A stretch of DNA of 64,000 nucleotides from an uncultured bacterium (GTDB lineage: Bacteria > Edwardsbacteria > AC1 > EtOH8): the NCBI GenBank assembly GCA_937863685.1, contig CALMGM010000005.1:845046-909045 (forward strand), given 5' to 3'. Of this stretch, positions 1 to 9,699 are shown in pieces; positions within the stretch are counted from its first letter, which is position 1, and each line of letters begins with the position of its first letter. Both the position numbers and the translations under genes were made by a program. The notes beneath the pieces were generated by a model that saw only the letters and a list, made by a program, of their open reading frames with translations, ran no database searches and was not told where the DNA came from.

Positions 1-1556
1 TCCGGCTTAAAGTCATAGCTTTGGACAAATACCCCAAATGGGCTGTAATAAGATGCTAATGGTTCCCAAGGCAACGCATTATACTTTTTATAAACATGAT
101 ATTTCTTTAACTCAATACCACCTGAAAGTCTATTATATTCATTAATCCGCGAGGAAACGTCAAGTTTTCCCGAGGTATAATCCGAAAAAGTCTTTTCCCA
201 AACTCTGGCCAGCCCGGTAGTGTAAAATATACCGTCCACGCCGTAAGGGTTATCAATACTATTTGAGCTGTAAGCTTGGCCTTCGTAAGCATCATACATA
301 CTATCGCCGTCGGCATCGGCATCGGAAAGAAATGTATAATCTTCCCACCAGCTTCTATTTTTCTCTGCTATGGTATCGCGTATTCCCGATTGGGTCTGGC
401 TGTGATGTTTGCTTAGCTTAAGAGTATAGTCAATTTTGTTGGCAATGTTGTGTGCCCAGGTCACGCCCAGCAAATGTGATTTTTGTAGTTTTGAATAATA
501 ACCTTCCAGGTTATATTTGAAAGAAGCTGTATATTGGGCTTGTTGGTCCCTGGTGGCTATGCCCAAGAGGCTCAATTTTGCGTCAAGGGGCTGAATCTTG
601 TAGCTAACTTTTCCCGTTATGCGGTATTTATTATAATCGCTGTGCGGCAGATATTCTGCATCACTTTCCTTCCAGCCACGCAACCAACCGTTGGCAATCC
701 GTTCTGCCTTTTCTGCCTGCCAGGCCTCATCAGAGGAATCTGCCCAATCTCCCGTCCAACCCAAATAGGTCGAGTCTCCCCAAATTGAATCCCATACGGC
801 ACGACTGTATTGGAGGGTGTCCGCCCAAAGATAATCCTTGCTGGGATCATGGATGTAAAACTTCTCCGGCATAAAACAGGGCCGGATATCGTCGCCGTTA
901 TCGGTTTCGGCCGATAAACTGTATGAAATACTTTTATAGAAAGGCAGAGCCCCGCCAAGCGCTGTTTCAATTTTATTGCCATTACGGCTTGGCTCTGTGG
1001 TCCATTTGCCGAAAATGTTGAATTTATCGATGTAGTCTTTGGTTTTAAAATTGACCACACCGCCCATCGCATCGCCAGTTTCGGCACCCCAGCCTCCAGT
1101 GGTTACTGAAAGTTCATCAATAGCAGCAAAATTGATAGGGGTAGCGATTTCTCCAGTGTATTGTTCGGTTACATTAAAACCGTCTATAAAATATGCTATC
1201 TCATCGGAACGGCTGCCCCGGAAATAAAGCGAGCCATTTCCGTTAACCACTCCGTTTGTGGCCGATAATATTGTGATGATATTGGCATTGGGTGTAGTTG
1301 CTAGCTCCCAAGAATAAACTACCCTGGTGCCAGGCGTAGAGGGCTCAAAGTTTGAGGTCACTCCATAAACAGGGCCACCTACGGGTCTTGCTATAATGCT
1401 GTCGGCCGCCAATGTGTCATTGGCCGGGGCAACGATCACAATGTCGGTGCTGTCGGTTTTCAAAGTATCCGGAACGGGAATGGTTTCCTGGGCATTGGCC
1501 CAAAGAGGCAAAGAAAGGATCGAATAAAACAGGGCAAACGAAAAGCACCTTTTCAT
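1..1556 (-). CDS. TonB-dependent outer-membrane receptor, N-terminal part (runs off window)
   Basis: An open frame on the minus strand starts at ATG 1556 and stays open to base 1, giving about 518 residues without a stop, so the C-terminal part of the barrel lies outside the window. Residues 1-22 form a signal peptide ending in ANA. Around residues 85-170 is a plug-like domain with RGSRSDE, YFIDG and, further on, GGVVNFKTKD, motifs typical of TonB-dependent receptors. The rest alternates aromatic and polar residues as a beta barrel does, with Asp-rich loops. The start lies 11 bases after the gltX stop, so the two are probably cotranscribed. The substrate cannot be read from the sequence. Confidence 0.85.
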   Translation of the reverse strand, partial: MKRCFSFALFYSILSLPLWANAQETIPVPDTLKTDSTDIVIVAPANDTLAADSIIARPVGGPVYGVTSNFEPSTPGTRVVYSWELATTPNANIITILSATNGVVNGNGSLYFRGSRSDEIAYFIDGFNVTEQYTGEIATPINFAAIDELSVTTGGWGAETGDAMGGVVNFKTKDYIDKFNIFGKWTTEPSRNGNKIETALGGALPFYKSISYSLSAETDNGDDIRPCFMPEKFYIHDPSKDYLWADTLQYSRAVWDSIWGDSTYLGWTGDWADSSDEAWQAEKAERIANGWLRGWKESDAEYLPHSDYNKYRITGKVSYKIQPLDAKLSLLGIATRDQQAQYTASFKYNLEGYYSKLQKSHLLGVTWAHNIANKIDYTLKLSKHHSQTQSGIRDTIAEKNRSWWEDYTFLSDADADGDSMYDAYEGQAYSSNSIDNPYGVDGIFYTTGLARVWEKTFSDYTSGKLDVSSRINEYNRLSGGIELKKYHVYKKYNALPWEPLASYYSPFGVFVQSYDFKP

Positions 1557-1567
1557 ATTGGTCCTTT

Positions 1568-3028
1568 TTAGCTTGGTTTAGACAATAATTCTATTCCCGC
1601 TGTAATTCTTCCCAAAGTCTCCTCTTTGCCCAGCACCTCAGCCAGGTCAATGGCTCCGCCGGGGGAGCTTTCCTTGCCTGATAGGGCGGTGCGGACGGGC
1701 CACAGCATCTGTCCGGTCTTAAGCCCCTGGGTCTCTATCAGCCCGAACAGGGCATCGTGTATTGTCTCGTGTTTCCAAATTTCCAAATTTCCCAGCACAA
1801 CCAGGGCCAGCTTTAGGGACTCCAGCGAAATGGCCGGGTCGGTCTTCATCTTCTTGTTGACGTAAAGCGAAACATCGTATTCCGGCAGGGTGTCTATAAA
1901 ATCCACTATCCCGGGAATGTCGCTTAAAACCTCGGTTCTCAGTTGAACAAGTTTACTGAGTTTAAGAAGATCGATGTCCGTCCGTTTGATGGCCTTCTGG
2001 TAATATGGCATCGCCAGCTGCTTGAACTGCTCGGGGGCCAGCTTGCGGATATACTCGCCGTTCATCCACTTCAGCTTGTCGGGGTCGAAGATGGCCGGGG
2101 AATTATTCAGCCCCGATATATTGAATATCTTCTTCAGTTCGTCCAATGAGAAGATCTCCCGGTCGTCCTTGGGGTTCCAGCCCAGCAGGGCGATGTAATT
2201 GACGATGGCCTCATTGAGATATCCCTGGTGGTAGAAATCCTCGAAGGAGGCGTCGCCCTCCCGCTTGGAGAGCTTTTTGCCGGCGGCCTTCATTATCAGC
2301 GGCAGATGGATGTAGGCCGGGATCACCCATCCCAGGGCCTGATAGATCAGATTATACTTGGGGGCCGAGGACAGGTATTCGCTGCCCCGGATGACATGGG
2401 ATATCTGCATCAGGTGATCATCCACCACGTTGGCGAAATTGTAGGTGGGCAGGCCGTCTGACTTTAAAAGAATGCCGTCCTCTAGAGTATCGTTCTCCAC
2501 CGTAACCGAGCCGTAGACCATATCATTAAAAGTCGTGCTCCCTCCGCGGGGTATTTTTTGCCGCACCACGCAGGGTTCGCCGGTAACCGCCCGCTTTTGG
2601 GCTTCGGCCGGATCGAGCTCCCGGCAGGGGTCCTGATATTTGAAGACCGCATCCTTGCCCTCGGCTTCCTTGCGCAGCGATTCCAGCTTCTCCTTACTGC
2701 AGAAACAATAATAGGCCCCGCCTGCGGCGATCAATTTTTCGGCCCATTCCTTATAAACATCCTTGCGCTGGCTCTGGATGTACGGGCCGAACGGCCCGCC
2801 GATGTCCGGTCCCTCGTCGTGCTCCAGGCCTACTAATTTCAAAGTATTATAAATGACCTCGACCGATCCCTCCACTAATCTCTCCTGGTCGGTATCCTCG
2901 ATCCGCAGGATGAACTTGCCGTTCATGGCCCGGGCGATAAGATAGGCATACAGGGCGGTGCGCAGATTGCCGATATGCATGTAGCCGGTGGGGCTGGGGG
3001 CGAAGCGGGTTCTTACTTGTACTGACAT
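1568..3028 (-). CDS. gltX: Glutamyl-tRNA synthetase
   Basis: Class I aminoacyl-tRNA synthetase of 486 residues that charges tRNA-Glu (or both Glu and Gln tRNAs in bacteria lacking GlnRS). The N-terminus carries FAPSPTGYMHIGN (HIGH motif, residues 18-21), and KLSKR at about 252-256 is the KMSKS loop. Length matches the family. I start at ATG 3028 because MSVQVRTRFAPSP is the usual beginning; an in-frame ATG at 3097 lies inside a palindromic intergenic repeat (CTCCTTGATCAAGGAG) and would add 23 unconserved residues. The TonB-receptor gene follows 11 bases downstream. Confidence 0.97.
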   Translation of the reverse strand: MSVQVRTRFAPSPTGYMHIGNLRTALYAYLIARAMNGKFILRIEDTDQERLVEGSVEVIYNTLKLVGLEHDEGPDIGGPFGPYIQSQRKDVYKEWAEKLIAAGGAYYCFCSKEKLESLRKEAEGKDAVFKYQDPCRELDPAEAQKRAVTGEPCVVRQKIPRGGSTTFNDMVYGSVTVENDTLEDGILLKSDGLPTYNFANVVDDHLMQISHVIRGSEYLSSAPKYNLIYQALGWVIPAYIHLPLIMKAAGKKLSKREGDASFEDFYHQGYLNEAIVNYIALLGWNPKDDREIFSLDELKKIFNISGLNNSPAIFDPDKLKWMNGEYIRKLAPEQFKQLAMPYYQKAIKRTDIDLLKLSKLVQLRTEVLSDIPGIVDFIDTLPEYDVSLYVNKKMKTDPAISLESLKLALVVLGNLEIWKHETIHDALFGLIETQGLKTGQMLWPVRTALSGKESSPGGAIDLAEVLGKEETLGRITAGIELLSKPS

Positions 3029-3082
3029 AAAAGAAATGAACTCTTTCTCGTCGGTATTAAAATGTTTCGATCTTTTAAACAG

Positions 3083-3118
3083 CCCCTCCTTGATCAAGGA
3101 GGGGACAAGGGGTGGTCT
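3083..3118. repeat. Intergenic palindromic repeat, family B copy 1
   Basis: Positions 3083-3104 are a perfect 22-base palindrome centred on CTTGATCAAG, followed by AGGGGTGGTC. The same palindrome with the same 3' flank recurs at 21281-21316. It lies between gltX and the SLBB gene. Confidence 0.8.
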
Positions 3119-3124
3119 AAAAAA

Positions 3125-3607
3125 TTATCGATTGCGCGATATCAGATAATAGACATTGGCGATCACCGCCAGGTCGGCCACAAAGCCGATGGCGTCCTTC
3201 CAGAAGAAGCGGGCATTGCGGGGGATCATCACGGTATCGCCGGGCTTGAGGACCGGAATGTCCACCTCCTTGGTGCTGTTGAGGTATTTGTCGATATTTA
3301 TCTTCTGGTTGCTCCGTTTGCCCCCGATGTTGCTTGACAGCCTGACCCGGGAAAGGGCGGCATACTGGGTGGGTCCGCCGGCTTTGGATATCAGCTCCAG
3401 CACTGTCGAGCCGTCCGGCACCCGGTACATGCCGGGGCTGTTCACTTCGCCCCAAACGTGCACTTCTATCAGCAGGCGCTGCCCGGCATCCATGTAGAAT
3501 TCCTCCTTTTTAAAGAAGGGGGCGTCCTGGGCCACCATAAATGAAGACCCCAGGATCAATAAGGCCAGCGAAAGGACCGCCAGACTGATCTTATTCGACA
3601 ATTTCAT
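3125..3607 (-). CDS. SLBB-domain periplasmic protein, polysaccharide-export-like
   Basis: A 160-residue protein with an N-terminal hydrophobic signal (about residues 8-26, ending VAQ). One SLBB (soluble ligand-binding beta-grasp) unit follows: VHVWGEVNSPGMYRVPDG, then LISKAGGPT, then LKPGDTVMIPR. This is the arrangement of Wza-like export proteins but without their N-terminal Poly_export domain. The last ~25 residues include a hydrophobic stretch (DAIGFVADLAVIANVYYLI) that could anchor the protein in a membrane. No capsule genes are adjacent, so a polysaccharide role is only family-based. Confidence 0.75.
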   Translation of the reverse strand: MKLSNKISLAVLSLALLILGSSFMVAQDAPFFKKEEFYMDAGQRLLIEVHVWGEVNSPGMYRVPDGSTVLELISKAGGPTQYAALSRVRLSSNIGGKRSNQKINIDKYLNSTKEVDIPVLKPGDTVMIPRNARFFWKDAIGFVADLAVIANVYYLISRNR

Positions 3608-3640
3608 ATCTATTTCATCCCACTGCGTTTCGAATATATT

Positions 3641-3685
3641 TCACCGCAAAGAACCGACGGCCATTTCATCGGATCCCTGCGGTGA
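3641..3685. repeat. Intergenic inverted repeat
   Basis: TCACCGCA at 3641-3648 pairs with TGCGGTGA at 3678-3685. It sits in the 101-base gap between the SLBB gene and the 577-residue outer-membrane gene. No U-run follows on either strand, so it looks like a dispersed repeat more than a terminator. Confidence 0.5.
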
Positions 3686-3708
3686 ATTTAGGATCTTGCC
3701 GGATTTAA

Positions 3709-5442
3709 TTATCCCTTGATCTTCTTCAGACGGTCCTTGGCCTTGGTCAGATAATCCTTGGCTTTGGCATGGCCGGGATCGGATTTTAAAAGGGTCTGGA
3801 AGGTCTTGACGGCCTTGTCGTATTCCTCGTTCATATACTGCTTGACCCCGGTCTTATATAGGTCGTTGATCTGATCGGCCGACAGTTTGGCTGAAGCTGC
3901 AGGCTTGGGAGCCGGGGCCGCGGCTTTGGGTTTTTCAGCCCTGGCCGGGGTCTCTGCCGCCACCGGTCTGGGTGCGGTTTCCCGGGTGGCTGGTTTTGGC
4001 GCCGGAGCGGAAACCGCCGGGGGCTGGGAGGTCCGGCGATTGGTGGTATTATAAGCCACCGGGGCCGGGGCGGTGGGCTGCAGGGCAAGATCGTTAATGA
4101 TTTCCTTGCGGTCTTTGGCAGTTATTTCGATGCTTTGTGACTGATACCCGTCGGCGGTTATCGACAAATTGTATTTCCCCGGGGGAACATTGCTGGTGTA
4201 TTCTCCGGTCAGGGGATCGGCGCTGAATTGGGGCAGGTCCTTACCTACGAAGCTGAAGCTGGCCGCTATCGGCTGGCCGGTGGCGGCATCGACAATAGTG
4301 CCCTTGATGGTGCCCAGTTTGCGCTTGAGGGTCAGGTCCCATTTTTCCTTCTTGCCCGGCTCCACTTTGATCTTTCGTTCCAGCCAGCGGTAACCGTTGG
4401 CGTAGATGTGGATCTTGTAATCGCCCGGCGGCAGTTCGGCCAGGTATTTGCCGATGTCGTCACTGACGGCCCCCGGGATCCCGGCCCCGGGGAAGGTGAT
4501 CATGCCCTTCATGGGCACTCCGGTATCGCGGTCCTTGATCAGCCCGGCGATGGCCCCGGTGATGATCCCGGAGACGGCCCGCCCGGCGCTGGCCGGAAAG
4601 TCCAGCCCCAGGTTGATCTGCCAGGGAGGGGAGGCTTTGGTGAGGCCGATGTCGGCTGACAGGGAAATGCCCAGAATGTCCAGCGGAACATAATGAATGC
4701 CGGGGGTGAGCCTGGCCTCGGTGCGGTCGAAGCCCCGTCCCGGAAGCACCAGGGAGTCCGGCAGCGAATCCTTGACCGAGCCCATCCGCAGTTCGGCCGA
4801 GGCTTCGGCAAAGGCTGATAATCTCTGGCTGAAGCCGTATTCGTATCCCATCCCGGCCGGGACCTGGGAACGCTGGTCTCCCCGGGTCAGAAAGCCCAGA
4901 TTAACGTATAGGGTGGACTGCTTGAGGTTTATATCGCCCAGCAGTTTGGCCCCAAAATCCAACTGGCCGGTCTGGGAGGGGCTGTCGTTGTATTTCTCCT
5001 TATTCATGGGAACCGAGATGATGGGCATAATTCCCAGATCCAGCAATTGATCGGCCAGTGATAAACCGTACTTGGCGGATATGGTGACATCCCCGGGGCA
5101 GCCCAGGGTGTTGTCCAGGCCCTCGCCGCCGGGGCTGGTGATGGTCCATTGTTCTCCGTGGGCCACGCCGCTCAGCATCAGCGACATATTTGGCAGGGGG
5201 GCAAAGCTCAGCAGCTGATGGCTCCATATGTCATTATACGAATTCCCGTCTCCGGCCAGATAGGAGACCCTCTGCTGGCTGTAGCTGGAGACGGAGGTCA
5301 CCGTGCGGTAGCCGAACATCGAGCCGGCCTTGGCCGATTGCAAATGGACCAGCCCCGGCCCGCCGATAACCGGAAACCGGGCGGCCGAGGAGAATGATGC
5401 CGTCAGGGACAGCAATAGGGTCAAACGGAGAAACAATTTCAT
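3709..5442 (-). CDS. Outer-membrane protein with carboxypeptidase-like regulatory domains and C-terminal TPR (paralogue 2)
   Basis: A 577-residue exported protein. Signal peptide about residues 1-20 (ends SSA, then ARFPVIGGPG). Residues ~25-285 look like an outer-membrane barrel (GFxxRG, repeated short beta segments). Two carboxypeptidase-regulatory-like Ig folds follow at ~290-450, then a Pro/Ala-rich linker (~455-520), then a TPR-like helix pair (LYKTGVKQYMNEEYDKAV). The same architecture and many identical segments occur in the gene 8 bases upstream, so this is a tandem duplication. Its likely ribosome site (AGAGGA) overlaps the neighbour's stop, suggesting coupled translation. Function unknown; envelope scaffold is a guess. 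Confidence 0.7.
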   Translation of the reverse strand: MKLFLRLTLLLSLTASFSSAARFPVIGGPGLVHLQSAKAGSMFGYRTVTSVSSYSQQRVSYLAGDGNSYNDIWSHQLLSFAPLPNMSLMLSGVAHGEQWTITSPGGEGLDNTLGCPGDVTISAKYGLSLADQLLDLGIMPIISVPMNKEKYNDSPSQTGQLDFGAKLLGDINLKQSTLYVNLGFLTRGDQRSQVPAGMGYEYGFSQRLSAFAEASAELRMGSVKDSLPDSLVLPGRGFDRTEARLTPGIHYVPLDILGISLSADIGLTKASPPWQINLGLDFPASAGRAVSGIITGAIAGLIKDRDTGVPMKGMITFPGAGIPGAVSDDIGKYLAELPPGDYKIHIYANGYRWLERKIKVEPGKKEKWDLTLKRKLGTIKGTIVDAATGQPIAASFSFVGKDLPQFSADPLTGEYTSNVPPGKYNLSITADGYQSQSIEITAKDRKEIINDLALQPTAPAPVAYNTTNRRTSQPPAVSAPAPKPATRETAPRPVAAETPARAEKPKAAAPAPKPAASAKLSADQINDLYKTGVKQYMNEEYDKAVKTFQTLLKSDPGHAKAKDYLTKAKDRLKKIKG

Positions 5443-5450
5443 AAAAGAAA

Positions 5451-7109
5451 TTATCCTCTAATTTTCTTTAAACGTTCCTGGCTCTTTTTAAGGTAATCCT
5501 TGGCCTTGGTGTTTCCGGGATCGGCCGCCAGCACCTTCTTGAAAGTGGTCACCGCCTTGTCGTATTCCTCGCTCATGTATTGCTTTACCCCGGTCTTGTA
5601 CAGGCCGGCCACTTCTTCGGGGCTTAAGCCGGGAGCCTTGGGAGCCGGTTTTCTTTCCGGTTTGGGCTTTACCGCCAGGGCTGTCGGCAGCTGGGCCGGT
5701 TTCTGAACCACTGCCGGCTGCACCGGTTTGGGTTTGGGGATCGGCTGCAAGGCGATATTTTGAATTGATTCCTCTTTATCGGTCAGGCTGATGTTGGCCT
5801 GAAAAGGCTGGTAACCCTGGGCGGTGACATTCAGGTCGTACTTTTTAGGAGCGGCCAGGGTGAAGCTGAACCCTCCGGTAGCCAGGTCGTTGCTGTATTT
5901 ATCGCCGTTTCCGTTCAGAGTGATGACGGCCGATACCGGTTTACCGGTGGCGGCATCGGCCACCTGGCCCTTGATGACGCCCTCCCTGGGACTTAGGGTC
6001 AGGTCCCATGATTGCGATTCACCGGATTTTACATCCAATTTCCGGTCGACCGTTCTGAATCCGTTAGCCATCACTTTGATGTTATAAGTGCCGGGCTTCA
6101 GCTTCAGCTGATAGCTTCCGTTCGGTTCGCTGACCACCGCCGGCAGGTCGGTGCCGGGAAAACTGATCATGCCCCTTATGGGCTGGTTTGTCTTGCGGTG
6201 TTTTATCAGACCGGCGATGGTGCCGGGCATGATGATGGATTTGATAAGTCCGGCCGCCGCCGGAAAATCCAGCCCCAAAACCAACTGCCAGGAAGGGGTG
6301 GCCTTGGTCAGACCGATGTCAGCAGCCAGGTTCACACCCAGCAAGGAAAGGGGAATATAACGAAGTCCGGGGGTTATTCTGGCTTCTGTGCGATCGAAGC
6401 CCCGGCCCGACAGGATCAGGGAATCGGAGAGGGAATCCTTCTGGGAACCTATCCGCAGTTCGGCCGAGGTTTCCAGAAAAGCCGATAACATCCCGTTGAT
6501 TTCATAATTAACACCCAGCCCGGCCGGCACCTGCGGCCTCTGATCGCCCCGGGTGAAAAAGCCCACATTAACCAGAAGGCTCATCTTGTCCATTGCTATA
6601 TCGGTCAGCAGTTTTCCTCCGAAATCGACCTGGCCGGTCTGCGAGGGTGAGTCTTGGTATTTTTTATCATCCATGGGAAGGGATACCATCGGCATGGCCG
6701 CCAGGTCCACCTTGCCGTCATAAAGCCGGAAGCCGTATTTGGCGACAATAGTAAAATCTCCGGGACAGCCCAGGGTGTTGTCCAAGCTGTCCCCCCCGAG
6801 GCTGTTTATGCTCCATTGCTCGGCATGGGCCAGTCCGGCCACCATAAAGGACAGGTTGTCCATCGGCGAGTAATTCACCAGATTATAGCTCCACAGGTCG
6901 TTGTACGAATTATCGCTGCCCGCCAGGGAGGATACTTTCTGGCTGCCGTAATTGGTTATGGAGTTGAAGCTTCTGAAGCCAAAACCCTGTCCGGCCTTGG
7001 CCGACTGCACATGAACCAGGCCCGGACCACCCAACAGGGGAAAGCGGGCGGCCGGTGCCGTTGGCAGTGCCAGAAACAGGGGGATTGCGAGCAATAGATA
7101 CTTTTTCAT
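5451..7109 (-). CDS. Outer-membrane protein with carboxypeptidase-like regulatory domains and C-terminal TPR (paralogue 1)
   Basis: A 552-residue paralogue of the following gene. Start chosen at ATG 7109 because MKKYLLLAIPLFLALPTAPA is a clear signal peptide and GGAG lies just upstream; an earlier in-frame ATG at 7202 would add 31 unlikely residues. Mature start ARFPLLGGPGLVHVQSAKAG is nearly identical to its neighbour. Barrel-like region to ~280, two carboxypeptidase-regulatory-like domains ~290-450, a Lys/Pro-rich linker, and a C-terminal TPR unit (LYKTGVKQYMSEEYDKAV). First gene of a probable two-gene operon with a promoter at about 7193-7222. Role unknown. Confidence 0.7.
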   Translation of the reverse strand: MKKYLLLAIPLFLALPTAPAARFPLLGGPGLVHVQSAKAGQGFGFRSFNSITNYGSQKVSSLAGSDNSYNDLWSYNLVNYSPMDNLSFMVAGLAHAEQWSINSLGGDSLDNTLGCPGDFTIVAKYGFRLYDGKVDLAAMPMVSLPMDDKKYQDSPSQTGQVDFGGKLLTDIAMDKMSLLVNVGFFTRGDQRPQVPAGLGVNYEINGMLSAFLETSAELRIGSQKDSLSDSLILSGRGFDRTEARITPGLRYIPLSLLGVNLAADIGLTKATPSWQLVLGLDFPAAAGLIKSIIMPGTIAGLIKHRKTNQPIRGMISFPGTDLPAVVSEPNGSYQLKLKPGTYNIKVMANGFRTVDRKLDVKSGESQSWDLTLSPREGVIKGQVADAATGKPVSAVITLNGNGDKYSNDLATGGFSFTLAAPKKYDLNVTAQGYQPFQANISLTDKEESIQNIALQPIPKPKPVQPAVVQKPAQLPTALAVKPKPERKPAPKAPGLSPEEVAGLYKTGVKQYMSEEYDKAVTTFKKVLAADPGNTKAKDYLKKSQERLKKIRG

Positions 7110-7192
7110 GATCCGTCTCCATGCCGGTATTAAGGAAAAAAGTCTTGGAGTTGTTGGAAAAGTTATAATAAATACTACAACCCCAGTATCAT

Positions 7193-7222
7193 AGATTAGC
7201 ACATTTGGGCAATAAATGTCAA
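7193..7222 (-). promoter_or_regulatory. Possible sigma-70-type promoter for the outer-membrane paralogue pair
   Basis: On the minus strand TTGACA (7222-7217) is followed after 18 bases by TAATCT (7198-7193). The -35 box is perfect and the -10 weak (3 of 6). It would give a leader of about 75 bases before ATG 7109. Confidence 0.35.
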
Positions 7223-7351
7223 TATTATTGATAAAATAAATTCATCTATGATAAGAACTTCCGTATTTTTCTGGGGCTGTCATTAATACCTTGATTTTAA
7301 GCCCAAGTTTTAGTATCCTTAATCTTAACCATGAGCCTATTTCTGGAGGGT

Positions 7352-8710
7352 ATGGAAATAAACGACAACATAGCCGCCATAGCCACCGGCGCGGGGTCAG
7401 CCGCCCTGGCCATGGTCAGGATCTCCGGGCCGGAGGCGGCCAATATCAGCGATGCTATTTTTTCCGGGAAGGTAAGACCATCGGCCATGGAAAGCCATGT
7501 GTTGCATTACGGATATATTGTTGATGCCGGAGGCGTTCGGCTTGACGAGGCCATGTTGGCGGTTTTAAGGCCGCCGCATTCCTTTACCGCCGAGCAGATG
7601 GTGGAGATCACCTGTCACGGGGGTCCGGCATCAGCCAGGGCGGTGCTGGAGGCGGCCCTGGCGGCCGGCGCCCGCCCGGCCCGGCCGGGGGAGTTCTCGC
7701 TTAGGGCCTTTTTAAACGGGCGGATAGATCTGGCCCAGGCCGAGGCGGTATGCGATATCATCAATGCCAAGACCGCCGCCGCCGCCCGCGCCGCTCTGGA
7801 AAGGCTCTCCGGAGGGCTTTCCCGCAAGATAATTGCTGTCAGGGAAACGCTGCTGGAGGCGGCCGCATTGGTGGAATCCATGATAGACTTTCCCGAGGAG
7901 GACCTTCCTCCGGCAGAATCCGGCGAATGGATCGGCAATATAGAGCTGGCACAGCAACAGCTAAAGGATCTACTGGCCGGCAGCCGGGCCGCCATGGTCC
8001 TTAAAGACGGGGCTCGGGTGGTCATCGCCGGGAAACCGAATGTCGGCAAGTCCAGCCTGTTCAATATGCTACTTAAAGAAGAGAAGGCCATAGTCACCGA
8101 AACGGCCGGCACCACCCGCGACGTACTGGAAGGCTGGATAGACATAAAAGGCATCCCCGTCCGAGTATTCGACACCGCGGGCCTACGGGAGACGCCCGAC
8201 ACCATCGAGGCCCATGGCGTCAACCGGGCCAGGGGCAAACTGGAGCAGGCCGACCTGGTGCTGTTGGTGCTGGACGGCACCTCGCCCCTGACTGCCGAGG
8301 ATCAAGGACTTTTATTCCAGACCGAAAAATATCATCGCTTGGTTTTGTTGAATAAAAGCGATCTGGGCCATCCCTCCGACAGTAAACCTGACAGATCCTG
8401 GCTGAGGATATCGGCCGTCACCGAAGAAGGCCTGGCAGAACTGGAGGGGTCCATTGTGTCCCAGCTTACCGGCGGGCAGGGAATCGAGGCCGGGGCCGCC
8501 TCGGCCGCCAATGCCCGGCAGGTTCAGTTGATGGAGGAGAGCCTAAAATATCTGGAAACCGCGAAAAACAGCCTGGTGCAGAAAGTATCATACGAACTGC
8601 TGGCCAGCGATCTCAAGGCGGCCATCGACGCCCTGGGCCAGATAACCGGCCAGACCGTGGGCGATGATATCTTGAACCGGATATTCGAAAAGTTCTGCAT
8701 CGGGAAATGA
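7352..8710 (+). CDS. mnmE: tRNA uridine-5-carboxymethylaminomethyl modification GTPase MnmE
   Basis: A 452-residue GTPase that with MnmG modifies the wobble uridine of several tRNAs. The N-terminal formyl-THF-binding domain begins INDNIAAIATGAGSAALAMVR. The G domain has GKPNVGKS (from residue ~227), TAGTTRD, DTAGLRE and NKSD. The C-terminus is CIGK with the conserved cysteine. Start at ATG 7352 gives the family N-terminus; GGAGG lies only 2 bases upstream, an unusually short gap, and an in-frame ATG at 7331 is the alternative. Usual length for the family (E. coli 454). Confidence 0.97.
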   Translation: MEINDNIAAIATGAGSAALAMVRISGPEAANISDAIFSGKVRPSAMESHVLHYGYIVDAGGVRLDEAMLAVLRPPHSFTAEQMVEITCHGGPASARAVLEAALAAGARPARPGEFSLRAFLNGRIDLAQAEAVCDIINAKTAAAARAALERLSGGLSRKIIAVRETLLEAAALVESMIDFPEEDLPPAESGEWIGNIELAQQQLKDLLAGSRAAMVLKDGARVVIAGKPNVGKSSLFNMLLKEEKAIVTETAGTTRDVLEGWIDIKGIPVRVFDTAGLRETPDTIEAHGVNRARGKLEQADLVLLVLDGTSPLTAEDQGLLFQTEKYHRLVLLNKSDLGHPSDSKPDRSWLRISAVTEEGLAELEGSIVSQLTGGQGIEAGAASAANARQVQLMEESLKYLETAKNSLVQKVSYELLASDLKAAIDALGQITGQTVGDDILNRIFEKFCIGK

Positions 8711-8797
8711 TCATTGTTGAATGTTATTTGATTTTGAACGGCGAAAAATCATTTCGTCAACACGGTGCATTATAAATCGATTAAAGGAGGAACCAAA

Positions 8798-9679
8798 GTG
8801 AAACGCTTGGCAATTTTACTGGTCTTGGCCATCGTAGTTGCACCAGCAATGTTGTTGGCCGAGCCCTGGCAGGCCACTTTGGACGCCAACCTGATGGCCA
8901 CCCAGAACGCCTACAGCAACAGCTGGACCGGAGGCGAGGCCGGGGCTCTGTCCTGGGTCACCAACTGGAATTTTATTGCCCAGCGGCAGTTCAATGCCAG
9001 ATGGAACAGCAAGAATACCTTCAAACTGGCCTTCGGCCAGACCCACAGCCAGGAACAGGAGAGCAAGCGCTGGATGAAGCCGGTCAAGTCCACCGACCTG
9101 ATCGATGCCGAATCACTGTGGCGAATGACCCTGGGGTTGTTTGTCGATCCCTTCGCCGCGGTCCGCCAGGAATCGCAGTTCCTGGATGCCAGTCAGCCGG
9201 ATAATATCCGTTATGGCAACCCCCTGAAATTCACCGAGAGCCTGGGCGCGGCCAAGTCATTATTCAAAGAGAAGGACCGCGAGCTGACCTTTCGGCTGGG
9301 CGCGGCCTTCCACCAACAGATGGATAAGGGTGTCATTATTGATGCAGCCGGGACCAAAAAAGATTTTACCAGCAACAGCGGTGGCGCTGAATTCGTAACC
9401 GATTACAAGACCCCGGTGGGCTCCGACAAGATATCATTTGCCAGCAAGATGACGGTTTATAAGGCGGTGTTCAATTCCAAAAAGGACGAGCTGGCCGGTC
9501 TGCCGAACCAGAATTACTGGAAACAGTCGGACCTAGGCTTGGAGAACACCTTGGTGGCCAACATCAGCAAATACCTGATGGTCAATCTCTACCTGCAGAT
9601 GTTATACGACAAGGAGGTTGACCCGCGGGCCCGTTTCAAGCAGACCCTGTCTTTAGGCCTGACCTATGCCATCAAATAA
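8798..9679 (+). CDS. DUF3078-family outer-membrane-like protein
   Basis: A 293-residue exported protein. The start is GTG 8798, placed by AGGAGG 7 bases upstream and by a signal peptide directly after it ([20 protein letters not shown]). The mature protein opens [24 protein letters not shown] and has many alternating-residue strands ending in YAIK, as expected of the DUF3078 beta-barrel family common in Bacteroidetes-like genomes. No function is established for the family. It lies 88 bases after mnmE and 20 before mscL. Confidence 0.75.
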   Translation: MKRLAILLVLAIVVAPAMLLAEPWQATLDANLMATQNAYSNSWTGGEAGALSWVTNWNFIAQRQFNARWNSKNTFKLAFGQTHSQEQESKRWMKPVKSTDLIDAESLWRMTLGLFVDPFAAVRQESQFLDASQPDNIRYGNPLKFTESLGAAKSLFKEKDRELTFRLGAAFHQQMDKGVIIDAAGTKKDFTSNSGGAEFVTDYKTPVGSDKISFASKMTVYKAVFNSKKDELAGLPNQNYWKQSDLGLENTLVANISKYLMVNLYLQMLYDKEVDPRARFKQTLSLGLTYAIK

Positions 9680-9699
9680 TATTAGAAAAGGATAAAGCC

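Noticed and set aside
617..1087. Separate 156-codon gene on the minus strand
   Set aside because: It is the +1 frame of the TonB-dependent receptor, whose own frame is open throughout and carries plug motifs.
3029..3097. Upstream start for gltX at ATG 3097
   Set aside because: That ATG lies within a palindromic repeat found also at 21281, and the added residues are not part of the synthetase.
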